Positions 23,001-32,664 of a stretch of 64,000 bases of DNA are shown piece after piece. This DNA comes from Lineus longissimus. Taxonomy: Eukaryota; Nemertea; Pilidiophora; Heteronemertea; Lineidae. Positions within the stretch are counted from its first letter, which is position 1. Each line of letters starts with the position of its first letter. Under the pieces are notes generated by a model. It had not been told where the DNA came from. It searched no databases and saw only the letters and a list, made by a program, of their open reading frames with translations. Where the stretch lies: NCBI RefSeq assembly GCF_910592395.1, contig NC_088311.1, positions 4,714,501 to 4,778,500 of the forward strand, written 5' to 3'. A program made the translations under genes and the position numbers.

Positions 23001-26000
23001 CCGCGAGTCTGAATCAAGAGCGACGCTTGACAAAGACATACCCTCTTCGTCTTCCTCTCCGTGCTCTGATTGACCTTCAGATCCTTCACCATGTTCACCT
23101 GGAGAATAACCAAATCGTGTACAAACGTATGAAGCAACTGTGTCAAATCGGGATTGGTTAGACATTTCTAATACCATCGAACCTTAGTCGTTTGGACTGT
23201 CTCTTACAGTCAGAGTAGTAAAAACCCTCAGAATAAAAGCAATTTTTGTCCCTTCGAAATGGAGACTGTGAAAGGCCAATTATTCACATGAACTTAACTT
23301 ATTAGGACTTGCATTTCATCTCGCCATTGCTTTAGGAGAGTAAGCTAAACGGTGTCTCTATACAAATCTCAACAAATTCCCAAATGGCGCAGACAAGATG
23401 AGGATGACGAGAACTGCCCCGCGAGTCTGAATTAAGAGCGACGCTTGACAAAGCCATACCCTCTCCCTCTTCCTCTCCGTGCTCTGATTGACATTCAGAT
23501 CCTTCCCCATGTTCACCTGGAGAATAACCAAATCGTGTACAAACGTATGAAGCAACTGTGTCAAATCGGGATTGGTTAGACATTTCTAATACCATCGAAC
23601 CTTAATCGTTTGGACTGTCTCTTACAGTCAGAGTGATAAAAACCCTCAGAATGAAAGCAATTTTTGTCCCTTCGAAATGGAGACTGTGAAAGGCCAATTA
23701 TTCACATGAACTTAACTTATTAGGACTTGCTTTTCATCTCGCCATTGCCTTAGGAGAGTAAGCAAAAACGGTGTCTCTACACAAAACTCAGCAAATTCCC
23801 AAATGGCGCAGACCAGATGAGGATGACGAGAACTGCCCCGCGAGTCTGAATTAAGAGCTACGCCGGACAAAGACATACCCTCTCCCTCTTCCTCTCCGTG
23901 CTCTGATTGACCTTCAGATCCTTCACCATGTTCACCTGGAGAATCACCAAACAGGGTACAAACGTATGAAGCAACTGTGTCAAATCGGGATTGGTTAGAC
24001 ATTTCTATAGAACCATCGAAACTTAGTCGTCTGGACTGTCTCTTACAGTCAGAATAAAAACCCTCAGAATAAAAGCAATTTTTGTCTCTTCGAAATGGAG
24101 ACCTTAAAGGTCAATTATTCACATGAACTAAACTATATGACTTGAACCAGAGAAAACCTACCAGTTACGGATATTTCTGGAACTGTGGGTGCTTCCGTAG
24201 GTGCCTCCGTGGGTGCTTCTGTTGGTGCCTCCGTGGGCGCTTCCGTTGGTGCCTCCGTAGGTGCCTCTGTGGGCGCTTCTGTTGGTGCCTCCGTGGGCGC
24301 TTCCGTTGGTGCCTCCGTAGGTGCCTCCGTGGGCGCTTCTGTAGGTGCCTCAGTGGGCGCTTCCGTAGGTGCTTCTGTAGGTGCCTCCGTGGGCGCTTCC
24401 GTAGGTGCTTCTGTAGGTGCCTCCGTCGGAGCTTCCGTAGGTGCCACCGTGGGCGCTTCAAAGTACAGAGTAAATAACACGTGGCTTTTTTTCACAATGA
24501 ACGCATGTATATCACGTTGCTCGCGTGAACGATAGTTGTGACTTGAATGATAATTTTATTAAACACTAGGAAATACTTGATTTGAAAGACTCTGGTCTGA
24601 TTAATGCTAAAGGGCGTACTTACCTCCTGCATCAATTACTACTTGGGAGACAGCAGGTCCTAAAGGGAAACATATACACTGTGGAAGTTAGCAGGCATTG
24701 CCGGGTTGATATAAGTTTTACACTATTTGTATTTAAGGTCAGTTGATCTTCCTTCGCTATTATCCCTTGTGGGAGAGTCAAAATTACCGTTACTCTAATT
24801 TTTTCATATTTTCACTTACCAGTTGTACTGCTGACAGTTCGGCTGACGCTGACAAGGACGCTGTTGAAGAACGTCGTACTGATTGCAAAATCAGTTTTGA
24901 CGAATGAACGGCCAAGAACCTGCACCCAAAAGGTTGTATCGGTTTTGACACCCATAGCATAGTAATAGACATATATCTTCATCTTCACCTCCAACTGGTA
25001 GAGAATGAGTTTCACCTGTTGCTGGTTTGACACTTGCATTCCACCGCACAGCCAGACAGTACGAGGTTGACTGTTGACGATGTAAGTTTCGACGACCCAT
25101 TGAACCTTTTGGAGAATGATAACAACGTTACTGGAAGCGCCTCGGTAAGTCAGGTATGATGTTGAGAGCAGGTTCAGACTCGTACTCAGTTGGGTCATTG
25201 ATGTGAACTGTATAACGTTGACCTGGCCACCGAGGTAGCCGCATACGTGAAGTTGAAGACCACCACTGCCGATGGTGTGGGTTCTCAATAACGTCAAGAT
25301 CGTGTAGAAGGTTCTGAAATATCCATCTTTTCCTGTGGCGGTTGATCCGTCTAAAGTCAGCACGATTTGCAGACTGACCCTCTTCAGTGTCTTCCAGAGA
25401 CCTGTATTGATGAAGAATGTTTATAGGCAAAGTATTGACTGAATTGTCATGTTTTTAATTTCTTGTCATCGCCAATTCAACGTCTGGTTATCTCGGGGCA
25501 ATAGTCTTATGGAAAATTAAATGAGTCGCTTTGTCTACAGAACGCCAATATGTGAAAGTGCTTTTGCAATTGGGACTTTATGGTCGGAGACTTTTAAGGT
25601 TGTCGCACACCACCAATAAATCGGCACGACATACATGGATCTCTTCGTCAAGCATCTTTCCGCCCATGGCTAGTGCGTCGAGCTGTGGAATTATGTATTT
25701 ATCGTTCAACGTACATTATTGCAGGTGAATACTGCGTAAAAGATACAAAGCTAAACATTTTACCAACCGTATGTCGTGAATGTGCTAGACTTGCTCTGGA
25801 ACCAACTGATTATCCAACTTGACGAGGTACCCTGGGTGCCCTGGATGATATACGTCTGATCCAATATGTCTTTCCAGAATAATAAGCTGGTCTGGGATCC
25901 CGTGGCAAAATAATAGAACCGGAATTTTATGCTCAGTATTTGCATATACAGAGCTGTCTTTGCCTTCAGTTCCCAGGAGTTGCCTACAGAGTAACCGCCA

Positions 26001-29000
26001 AACAGGCACATAACTCTGAAATGGAGACAATGCTGGTTCAACGGTTCAACATATTTCGCTGCGGATGTCCCCACCGCGGGAAATTGACACTCCGCCCAAT
26101 CAGAGGGATATTTCAAGAGGTTGGGTTGAAGTGAAAGACGCCAACCGCATCAGTCGGTAATTTTTAATTATCAAGTGATAAGGTTCAAACATATTGCCAG
26201 CTTGGAAAACTGCTCCAATCGGATGAGGCCTTTAGTATGACATGATCATATCCTACCTGCCAACCCGAGCTCTCTGGAAGTTGCCGTAGAGCAACTGAAG
26301 CTGCTGAAAGATCATCAAGACATTCTGGTTGGCACCTGTGTAGCTGCAACTTTGGATCTGTGCGACATAACTTTTGGTTTGGGCGTCACTGTCGAATGTG
26401 AAAGAGGTGAATGTTGCCCCTTTGGAATAGAACACCCTCAATCTGAGACCGTTCCCTCCGAGTTTGTACGTCTGGAGAACCATGATGATGAACTGTTTCG
26501 CCAGAACGAATGCTCCCAGGCCACTGGCCGACGACCCGTCTAACACGATGACAAGGTCGAGAACCAGGGTCTTCTTCGATACAGCAGCTGAAAATGATAT
26601 GATAACACTCTCTTGAAACTAATGAAAGGGGCTTAGTGGCAGAGATGAATCGAGGAACATCTGTGCGCCGAGTAAGAAACATCCTGAGATCTGGTTTTTG
26701 ATATGACTCCTACCTCGTATATACGGATGTCGAGAGGCGGAGTATATTTAAAACCACTGGTTATGTAAGGATGAGTAAGAAATGGATGTAAAATGTGACT
26801 GTTGCCCATTTCTTAGCGTCACATCAACATGAGGTAGGTTTTGCAATTCGTATGAACGATGAAGTATGAAGGTCTGCATATCATCATTTCTAATTTATTA
26901 CGCGACACTCGTAAATCATCGTATATACATGTACTTAGTTTTAGGAGGAATCGATGAAATTTTTCAGAAGGTATTCGATGAAATATCTTCACGCACTTCG
27001 TATTTCTTTGTGAATTCCTATTGGCAGCATCGGCAGAACACTTTTCGGTCACATTAACATGTTTCAAGTTTTACATCGATTCTTGATGATAGGCATTCCC
27101 AGGTTGAGATATATTGTTTACTTACCAGCACACGTGCCTTCCTTGGCGTACTGTGATGTTTTGGATGTTGTATCCGTCCTTATTGGAACCCTTGGGGCTT
27201 TCCTGGTGTGTTCCCAACAAGCCTTCGTGTCAGCGGTGAAGTCCACTGCGACACATCTTGGTCGAGGCGCGCAGAAATCGCGACACTCAGCAGATGTCCA
27301 GCTCCACTGACCATTGGGTTTCTTGACTTGGCTGGCACCGATTGAATTCATGTACTTGTAAAGTTTCATGCATCCTTTGCTTGGAGCCCATTTGTATTTG
27401 TCGACTGAATAGAGATACAGATTGAAATAAGCGCACACTGGTAATGATATATAGTTACCATTCATTAGACTGATAGCCTAAAGGGTAAATCAGCTCTAAA
27501 TGCGAGGTTTTGGGAGAACATGTTAAGTTCAATTTTAAGAAAAGATGCATTTTAAGTGCGGTTTGCATCGACTTTGGCAATTCGCATTGATTGAACTGTG
27601 CATGCATCGGTCTTTTCCATTGTTATCAAGGCCTACTGATGGAAGTAATTCGTACGCGAAATGGCATACCATTACTACGAGCTGGAACCTCGCCGGCTTG
27701 GGTTCCCCTCTGAGCCTTGGCGAGAATTTACCAGGCCCTACAGTCTTTCTCACACGACAGGCTTTTGGATCGTTTCTAAAACATTCATACAAAGATTGGG
27801 TGTATATATACCACCTGTCATCCCTACACCGATCTCTGGTGTGTGTACCTTTGATTGTTACGCGTGCGTTACTTTTCTATCTCTTGTCCTTGGGATACTT
27901 ACCAGTAGGTCCACATGAGCCTTCCTTGGCGTACTGCGATGTTTTGGATGTTGTATCCGTCCTTATTGGAACCCTTGGGGCTTTCCTGGTGTGTTCCCAA
28001 CAAGCCTTCGTGTCAGTGGTGAAGTCCACTGCGACACATCTTGGTCGAGGCGCGCAGAAATCGCGACACTCAGCAGATGTCCAGCTCCACTGACCATTGG
28101 GTTTCTTGACTTGGCTGGCACCGATTGAATTCATGTACTTGTAAAGTTTCATGCATCCTTTGCTTGGAGCCCATTTGTATTTGTCGACTGAATAGAGATA
28201 CAGATTGAAATAAGCGCACACTGGTAATGATATATAGTTACCATTCATTAGACTGATAGCCTAAAGGGTAAATCAGCTCTAAATGCGAGGTTTTGGGAGA
28301 ACATGTTAAGTTCAATTTTAAGAAAAGATGCATTTTAAGTGCGGTTTGCATCGACTTTGGCAATTCGCATTGATTGAACTGTGCATGCATCGGTCTTTTC
28401 CATTGTTATCAAGGCCTACTGATGGAAGTAATTCGTACGCGAAATGGCATACCATTACTACGAGCTGGAACCTCGCCGGCTTGGGTTCCCCTCTGAGCCT
28501 TGGCGAGAATTTACCAGGCCCTACAGTCTTTCTCACACGACAGGCTTTTGGATCGTTTCTAAAACATTCATACAAAGATTGGGTGTATATATACCACCTG
28601 TCATCCCTACACCGATCTCTGGTGTGTGTACCTTTGATTGTTACGCGTGCGTTACTTTTCTATCTCTTGTCCTTGGGATACTTACCAGTAGGTCCACATG
28701 AGCCTTCCTTGGCGTACTGCGATGTTTTGGATGTTGTATCCGTCCTTATTGGAACCCTTGGGGCTTTCCTGGTGTGTTCCCAACAAGCCTTCGTGTCAGT
28801 GGTGAAGTCCACTGCGACACATCTTGGTCGAGGCGCGCAGAAATCGCGACACTCAGCTGATGTCCAGCTCCACTGACCATTGGGTTTCTTGACTTGGCTG
28901 GCACCGATTGAATTCATGTTTTTGTAAAGTTTCATGCACCCTTTGCTTGGAGCCCATTTATATGAGTTCGCTGAACAAGATCAAAATAAGTATACTGGTG

Positions 29001-30029
29001 AACAGCAGTCTTCGTGAAATGTACCCTCTCTTAAAGTCCGTTTCCAATGTATATGGCGACGGATTAAGAATCTCACGTTTGAAACCATTAGTAATTATGC
29101 AGTGGCGATATGTATTTTCAAGTTATGAGACTGATACTTGATAGGGGAAATCAGCTCTATAGTGACCTTGGGGGCCAGAATTTAGAGGACCCACGGTACA
29201 TCTTCGCTATAAGTGACACAAAAAATATTATTTATGATCTGGTCAGGAATAATTTCAAAAATATGAACTTGCTTTTACCAAATTCCTTTTGGGATACACA
29301 AAATGGCATGCTTACAACCGAAGCATCTTTCCGTAGCACTGTTCAGTTGAGTTCAATGATAATTTTAAGGTTAAACTTTCTTGACGTGATGTGCCTTTGA
29401 TACTTACCACTACACGAGCCTACCTTGGCGTACTGGGAGGTTTGGGATGTTGTATCCGTCCTTATTGGAATCCTTGGGGCTTTCCTGGTGTGTTCCCAAC
29501 AAGCCCTCGTGTCGACGGTAAAGTCCACTGCGACACATCGCGGTCGAGGCGCGCAGAAATCGCGACACTCAGCTGATGTCCAGCTCCACTGACCATTGGG
29601 TTTCTGGACTTGGCTGGCACCGATTGAATTCATGTACTTGTAAAGTTTCATGCATCCTTTGCTTGGAGCGTAGTTATAGGGTGCCCATGCTGAATCAGGG
29701 ATAAATAAACACCAACGGGGTCAAGTTGCACGAGGAAATACGCACTGGACACAAAAATGGCCCCGGAGACTCAATAAAAATGCGATGGCGATTGGCGAAT
29801 TTCTCTCCGGCTGTTTCTCATACCTTTTGGCGAATCGTTTGGAAATATAAAGAACTTCAGTCACAACAGTCGCAGACATTTCGGAAATGCTTGACCAATT
29901 TTGATAAAAATGGTCGCTCTCAAAACCTCCATTGCCACACAAGTATATGCACTTACCATTTGAAGGTGCTGCCAAAAGGCCAACTAAGACCAGCGCTATC
30001 GCAAGACTGAGAGGCTGCGGAACCAGCAT
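19944..30029 (-). CDS. Secreted modular protein: 4 PAN/apple-like, 2 vWA-like, APTE repeats, acidic, Gly/Ser-rich modules
   Basis: Hand-spliced exons, in transcript order: 30029-29957, 29689-29408, 28970-28686, 28187-27903, 27404-27126, 26587-26257, 26015-25768, 25401-24820, 24659-24624, 24455-24162, 24004-23879, 23585-23460, 23167-23042, 22788-22501, 22102-21998, 20378-20274, 20026-19944. The sum is 3654 nt in one frame (about 1217 aa). All introns are phase 1 except the one inside the first vWA. Residues 1-24 are a clear signal peptide, 25-401 four six-Cys PAN/apple-like modules, 402-594 and 595-788 two vWA-like domains, 801-898 Thr/Pro-rich APTE repeats, 899-1024 three acidic Glu/His/Gly/Ser modules, 1025-1120 Gly/Ser repeats, 1121-1190 two 35-aa modules. 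No transmembrane helix is seen. I infer an extracellular matrix, adhesive or mineral-associated protein. The weakest points are the exon 7 donor (GTTGGT) and the last exon. The family is unrecognised. Confidence 0.75.
20274..20378 (-). CDS. 35-aa Cys module, copy 2 (exon of secreted protein)
   Basis: This is the sister of the exon at 21998-22102, with the same length, the same phase and the same two Cys positions. It reads MRIVNGVTQVPKSWNESGTG then CMSGTEGVGSGYC. Protein identity to copy 1 is about 65%, so it is an older duplication than those elsewhere in the gene. The introns around the two copies no longer align. Confidence 0.72.
21998..22102 (-). CDS. 35-aa Cys module, copy 1 (exon of secreted protein)
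   Basis: This 105-nt phase 1-1 exon encodes MRIVNGRTEIPQSWNKAGTG followed by C, a MAGTESVGNGF linker and a second Cys. A sister exon of identical length and phase lies at 20274-20378 and shares MRIVNG, P.SWN, GTGCM.GTE.VG.G and the final Cys. The motif is short with two cysteines. I do not recognise it as a known domain. Confidence 0.75.
22501..22788 (-). CDS. Gly/Ser/Met-rich repeat exon of the secreted protein
   Basis: This exon opens with an acidic stretch (EHEGHGSGELESESE). It continues with four copies of GSSGSMSQG separated by one to three residues, then degenerates to GSTGMTQGGFGSFGNSGSTG. Similar Gly/Ser repeats occur in silks, byssal and shell-matrix proteins, but short repeats of this kind evolve convergently. 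The opening resembles the start of the acidic modules in the preceding three exons. Confidence 0.75.
23042..24004 (-). repeat. Tandem triplication of a 418-419 bp exon+intron unit
   Basis: Three units place 126-nt phase 1-1 exons at 24004-23879, 23585-23460 and 23167-23042 (offsets 419 and 418 bp). Each encodes 42 residues: MSNQSRFDTVASYVCT, a Gly/Ser/Pro turn, then a Glu/His/Gly/Ser-rich acidic stretch ending before a strong GTATGT donor. The introns are also nearly identical, so the copies arose recently. Coding differences include GYSP/GDSP and EGQS/ECQS. Confidence 0.88.
24162..24455 (-). CDS. APTE-repeat (mucin-like) exon of the secreted protein
   Basis: This 294-nt phase 1-1 exon encodes APTV, 21 copies of APTE, APTV and a short unique end (PEISVT). 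The DNA repeat is 12 bp with third-position variation (GCCTCCGTAGGT / GCTTCTGTGGGC on the plus strand), so it is a coding minisatellite likely to vary in copy number. Thr/Pro repeats of this type are usually O-glycosylated extended stalks. The antisense frame (GASV repeats) is an artefact of the same repeat. Confidence 0.85.
24820..25401 (-). CDS. Second vWA-like domain, single exon
   Basis: The 582-nt exon covers an entire vWA-like fold. It has a first strand ending LTLDGSTATG, the MIDAS position, then amphipathic helix/strand alternation and a late VWLCGG strand. The metal-site motif DxSxS reads DGSTA, so the last Ser is replaced by Ala. The first vWA has an intron inside it, this one does not, so they are not a simple exon duplication. 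Confidence 0.7.
25768..26587 (-). CDS. First vWA-like domain (two exons)
   Basis: Exons 26587-26257 and 26015-25768 together encode a vWA-like domain. Strand 1 is LVLDLVIVLDGSSASG and the domain ends with a long TYIIQGTQG / SWFQS segment. The MIDAS motif reads DGSSA, again with Ala at the fifth position. The intron between them is phase 2, the only non-phase-1 intron in the gene. The downstream donor is uncertain: GTTGGT at 25767 keeps phase, whereas a better-looking GTAAAA four bases later does not. Confidence 0.68.
27126..29689 (-). repeat. Four tandem PAN/apple-like module exons
   Basis: Exons at 29689-29408, 28970-28686, 28187-27903 and 27404-27126 (93-95 codons each, phase 1-1) encode near-identical modules: WAPSKGCMKLYK, then NGQWSWTSAECRDFCAPRPR, CVAVDF, ACWEH, and a last Cys. 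The six Cys and the C..FC......CVAVDF....CW.H pattern fit the PAN/apple-like superfamily, which binds proteins or carbohydrates. The module nearest the N-terminus (29408-29689) is the most diverged. Confidence 0.82.
27137..28702. repeat. 783-bp near-perfect tandem duplication (exon plus intron)
   Basis: The segment at about 27137-27919 recurs at about 27920-28702 with a constant offset of 783 bp, including the intron between module exons. Only a few bases differ, for example TCAGCGGTGAAG against TCAGTGGTGAAG. Plus-strand open frames at 27545-28093 and 28328-28876 encode identical 182-aa translations simply because of this duplication. Confidence 0.92.
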
Positions 30030-30095
30030 GTCTGCAATTTGATGGAGATGTTTGGGAGTTACCCCGCTGTTCAAAGCCTGGGATATTTTATGCTG
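29957..30095 (-). promoter_or_regulatory. First coding exon and TATA-like box of the secreted protein
   Basis: Exon 1 (30029-29957) encodes a typical signal peptide: Met, a short polar start, a hydrophobic core (LAIALVLVGLLAA) and a small-residue cleavage region (PSNG). An in-frame ATG at 30074 would add 15 polar residues and spoil this, so 30029 is preferred. On the minus strand an ATAAAATA box lies at 30084-30091, about 55-60 nt upstream of the ATG, consistent with a TATA-driven, tissue-specific secretory gene. Confidence 0.5.
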
Positions 30096-32664
30096 GGGCT
30101 GGAGGAATATTGGCCTACACTAAAAAACACAGGAGACGATAATAAAGGAGATCTACATGCAAATACACGCCTGTTTATACACTATACGGGCCCTGGTGGT
30201 TGGAAGTTGAGAATGAGCAACTTATCACGGATCCTTATACGTATATATATACGGATAAAATTCTGTAGAAAGAGGTTTGTGTACATTTCGATCCTTATAC
30301 GTATAAACGGGCGATTTGTTCTACACTGAGCAGTAAAAAAATTGGGTCTTGGGAACGAAAATCAAATAAAAATAGAAATATGTATGATGCATACGTGAGG
30401 AAAATAGTTTCCACCTACCTCCTTAGACTGATGAGAGAGGGAAAACTACTTATTCCTCTCTCAGATTTGTTTTTTATCCGTATCGAACTTCTCTATGAAA
30501 ATATTATGATAGGGCTACAATCTGCCCGTGTTTCTGGTAGATATATTTCTCAATGAATTGCCAGTTTTCTGAAGTGCCAAGGCTTTTTAAATGGCGCGCG
30601 GTGCATCCTGGGAGATAAGTGTTCCACGTTGGAGCGTTGTTTAAGGGTACGCCGTTCTTATTTAATAATGTCTCAGGAAAATAGAAATGCAGTTATACAC
30701 AATGCCGTAGTGCATAGCATGCAACTTTGCTGAATTATTCCCAAAAATGTTATTCCGAACCCCGCCGGTGTAACCTTTTTGGAGGCCTCTGTTCACCCTC
30801 ACTGGTCACATGCAAAAAACCTGAAATATGGGGAACAACCAATAGCGTTACAGTTACACCAACATTCTCCTTTCATAGATCGACTGAAAAATTGTTGAGA
30901 CTTTTCCAGTCCGCGGAATAGTACAATGTTCTTCAGATTAAACAGGTGAGAAATTTGAAATTTGCAGTTGCATGAAAGAGCATTCTGCATGAAATTGAAG
31001 TGAAGTGCTTGTCCCAAATTGCAAGTTCGGTACTCTGGAGAACCAGCACCACATTTCCCCGGCGGCATTCCTCGGCTCGAGGTAGGATTTCCAGTCATAT
31101 ACAGTGGAACCCGGTCGGCGATCACCCCGGTAACGCGACCACCCGTAATGACGACCAAGAATCGCCGGTTCGGAATGGTTTCCTCTCTAATTACCATTAC
31201 AAGGAACCCGGTGACACGACAACCCCGGTACCCAGACCACGACCACTGGATTTGGCGGTCCCAATGACCAAATTCACCCCTCTAACCCGACCAAATGGAC
31301 CAATTGCCGTAATCGGTCGCGACCGCGTCTCCAATTAACCCGGCAATTAACACATCTCAGCGCAAAGCTCTCTTGATTATAACACCACGGACAGTGGCTA
31401 TCATGAGAATCCATATGAAAACTTTTGTAAAGGCAGTTACTATCAGCTGAAAGCTAATAAACTGCGTTTTACTAACGTTTTTTGAATCAATTTATCCCGT
31501 TTTTTTTCAATATTCAGCCTTGTTTGTGTTAGACATGCTGGGTACCGACAGCAAAGAATCACGTGATTGAGCAGGAAAAAAAATCACCAGCCCACAAACT
31601 TATGTAGGCCTATATAGGGCCTAGATGACAGACCATGCGTACCTTTAGCCCGGACTAACTGCATGGATGTGCATCGGGACTAAACTACGTACTAGCATCC
31701 CGAAGAGTACAGGTTCTTCAGTGCAATGCTTTCCTAAGGTTGTTGAAAATAAATCAATCAAAAGGATGTCGAAATTTTGAGTGCTGAACATTGCTGCAGT
31801 GCTCACAACTCCAATGATGACTGTCAATCCCGGCTCATTACCATCAACATAACTGAGTTAATATCTCAGTGCATTCATAGTTGAATACTTTTAAGGATAT
31901 CACTATATAGGCCTCATGGGGATGGCTCAGCGCTGCTGGTCACTATCCATAGTTGTTAAAGTATATAAAACCAGCAAGACCATCAACAATCACATACATA
32001 GGTTCCGAGCGAGGTTGGGCGTAGTTGTTCGAGTGTCAATTATGCTCGTCCAAAATCTAGGCCATATAGCGAAAAACTAGCCGAGATGACCCGATGTTTT
32101 CACATTAAATAAAGAAACTAGATGCACTTGGCTATCCTCCGGTGGTAATGGCATTCCCAAATCATTCATTTTGAACCGATTTAGGCCCGTTTGAAGATCG
32201 GACTCATCATGCCATTTCTTGGTCAATTATTGACCATTTTCAGTATCCAAATGGTGTCAAAGGTGGCGTAATGCTGTAGACTTCTTCTCTGGATTCATAC
32301 AAATCCAGAAATGTATAGATAATGGTGCCTGTGATGTATGAATAGGCCTCAGGAACTGAAAGACTACCTCGTGTCGGTTGCCCGGGGGCCTATTTGACGC
32401 TGCCCTTGACATCGTCCTCCGCACTGTGTAGTGCCACCTGTGTTCCCGCCCTTTTCGTTTTCGTACAGTGCTGCCATCTATGGCTACGGCGGTTAATCAT
32501 TTTGAATTTGTTCTTATATGTTTTACATTTACAGGCCCTTGACCAGTTATGTCCAATAACATAATACAGATCAGTAAAATTGGTTTATACTTAATAATTG
32601 AATAAATCAACATTTTCGACCAATTTTCCGTAATTCGGCAAACCGGAAGTCGAAGTTGAGAGTA
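30096..32664. other. Divergent intergenic region between the secreted-protein gene and PHACTR
   Basis: No exon is seen. Contents include a direct repeat of GATCCTTATACGTATA (30230-30245 and 30290-30305), a GC-richer block at 31060-31340 built of repeated GGTNACRCGACNACCC motifs that begins with ACAGTGGAACCCGG (possible DNA-transposon end), and general AT-rich sequence. Both promoters probably lie here. Confidence 0.4.
32643..32650 (+). promoter_or_regulatory. ETS-type site at the PHACTR exon 1 promoter
   Basis: CCGGAAGT lies 15 bp upstream of the ATG of the first candidate PHACTR coding exon. ETS sites this close to the start are typical of TATA-less broadly expressed animal promoters. Use here is inferred. 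Confidence 0.35.

Noticed and set aside
24185-24535. Plus-strand frame of GASV repeats (116 aa)
   Set aside because: It is the antisense reading of the APTE-repeat exon. The minus-strand reading has matching splice sites, phase and neighbours.
27545-28876. Two identical 182-aa plus-strand frames
   Set aside because: They are copies made by the 783-bp duplication and lie across the intron and antisense of the PAN-module exon.
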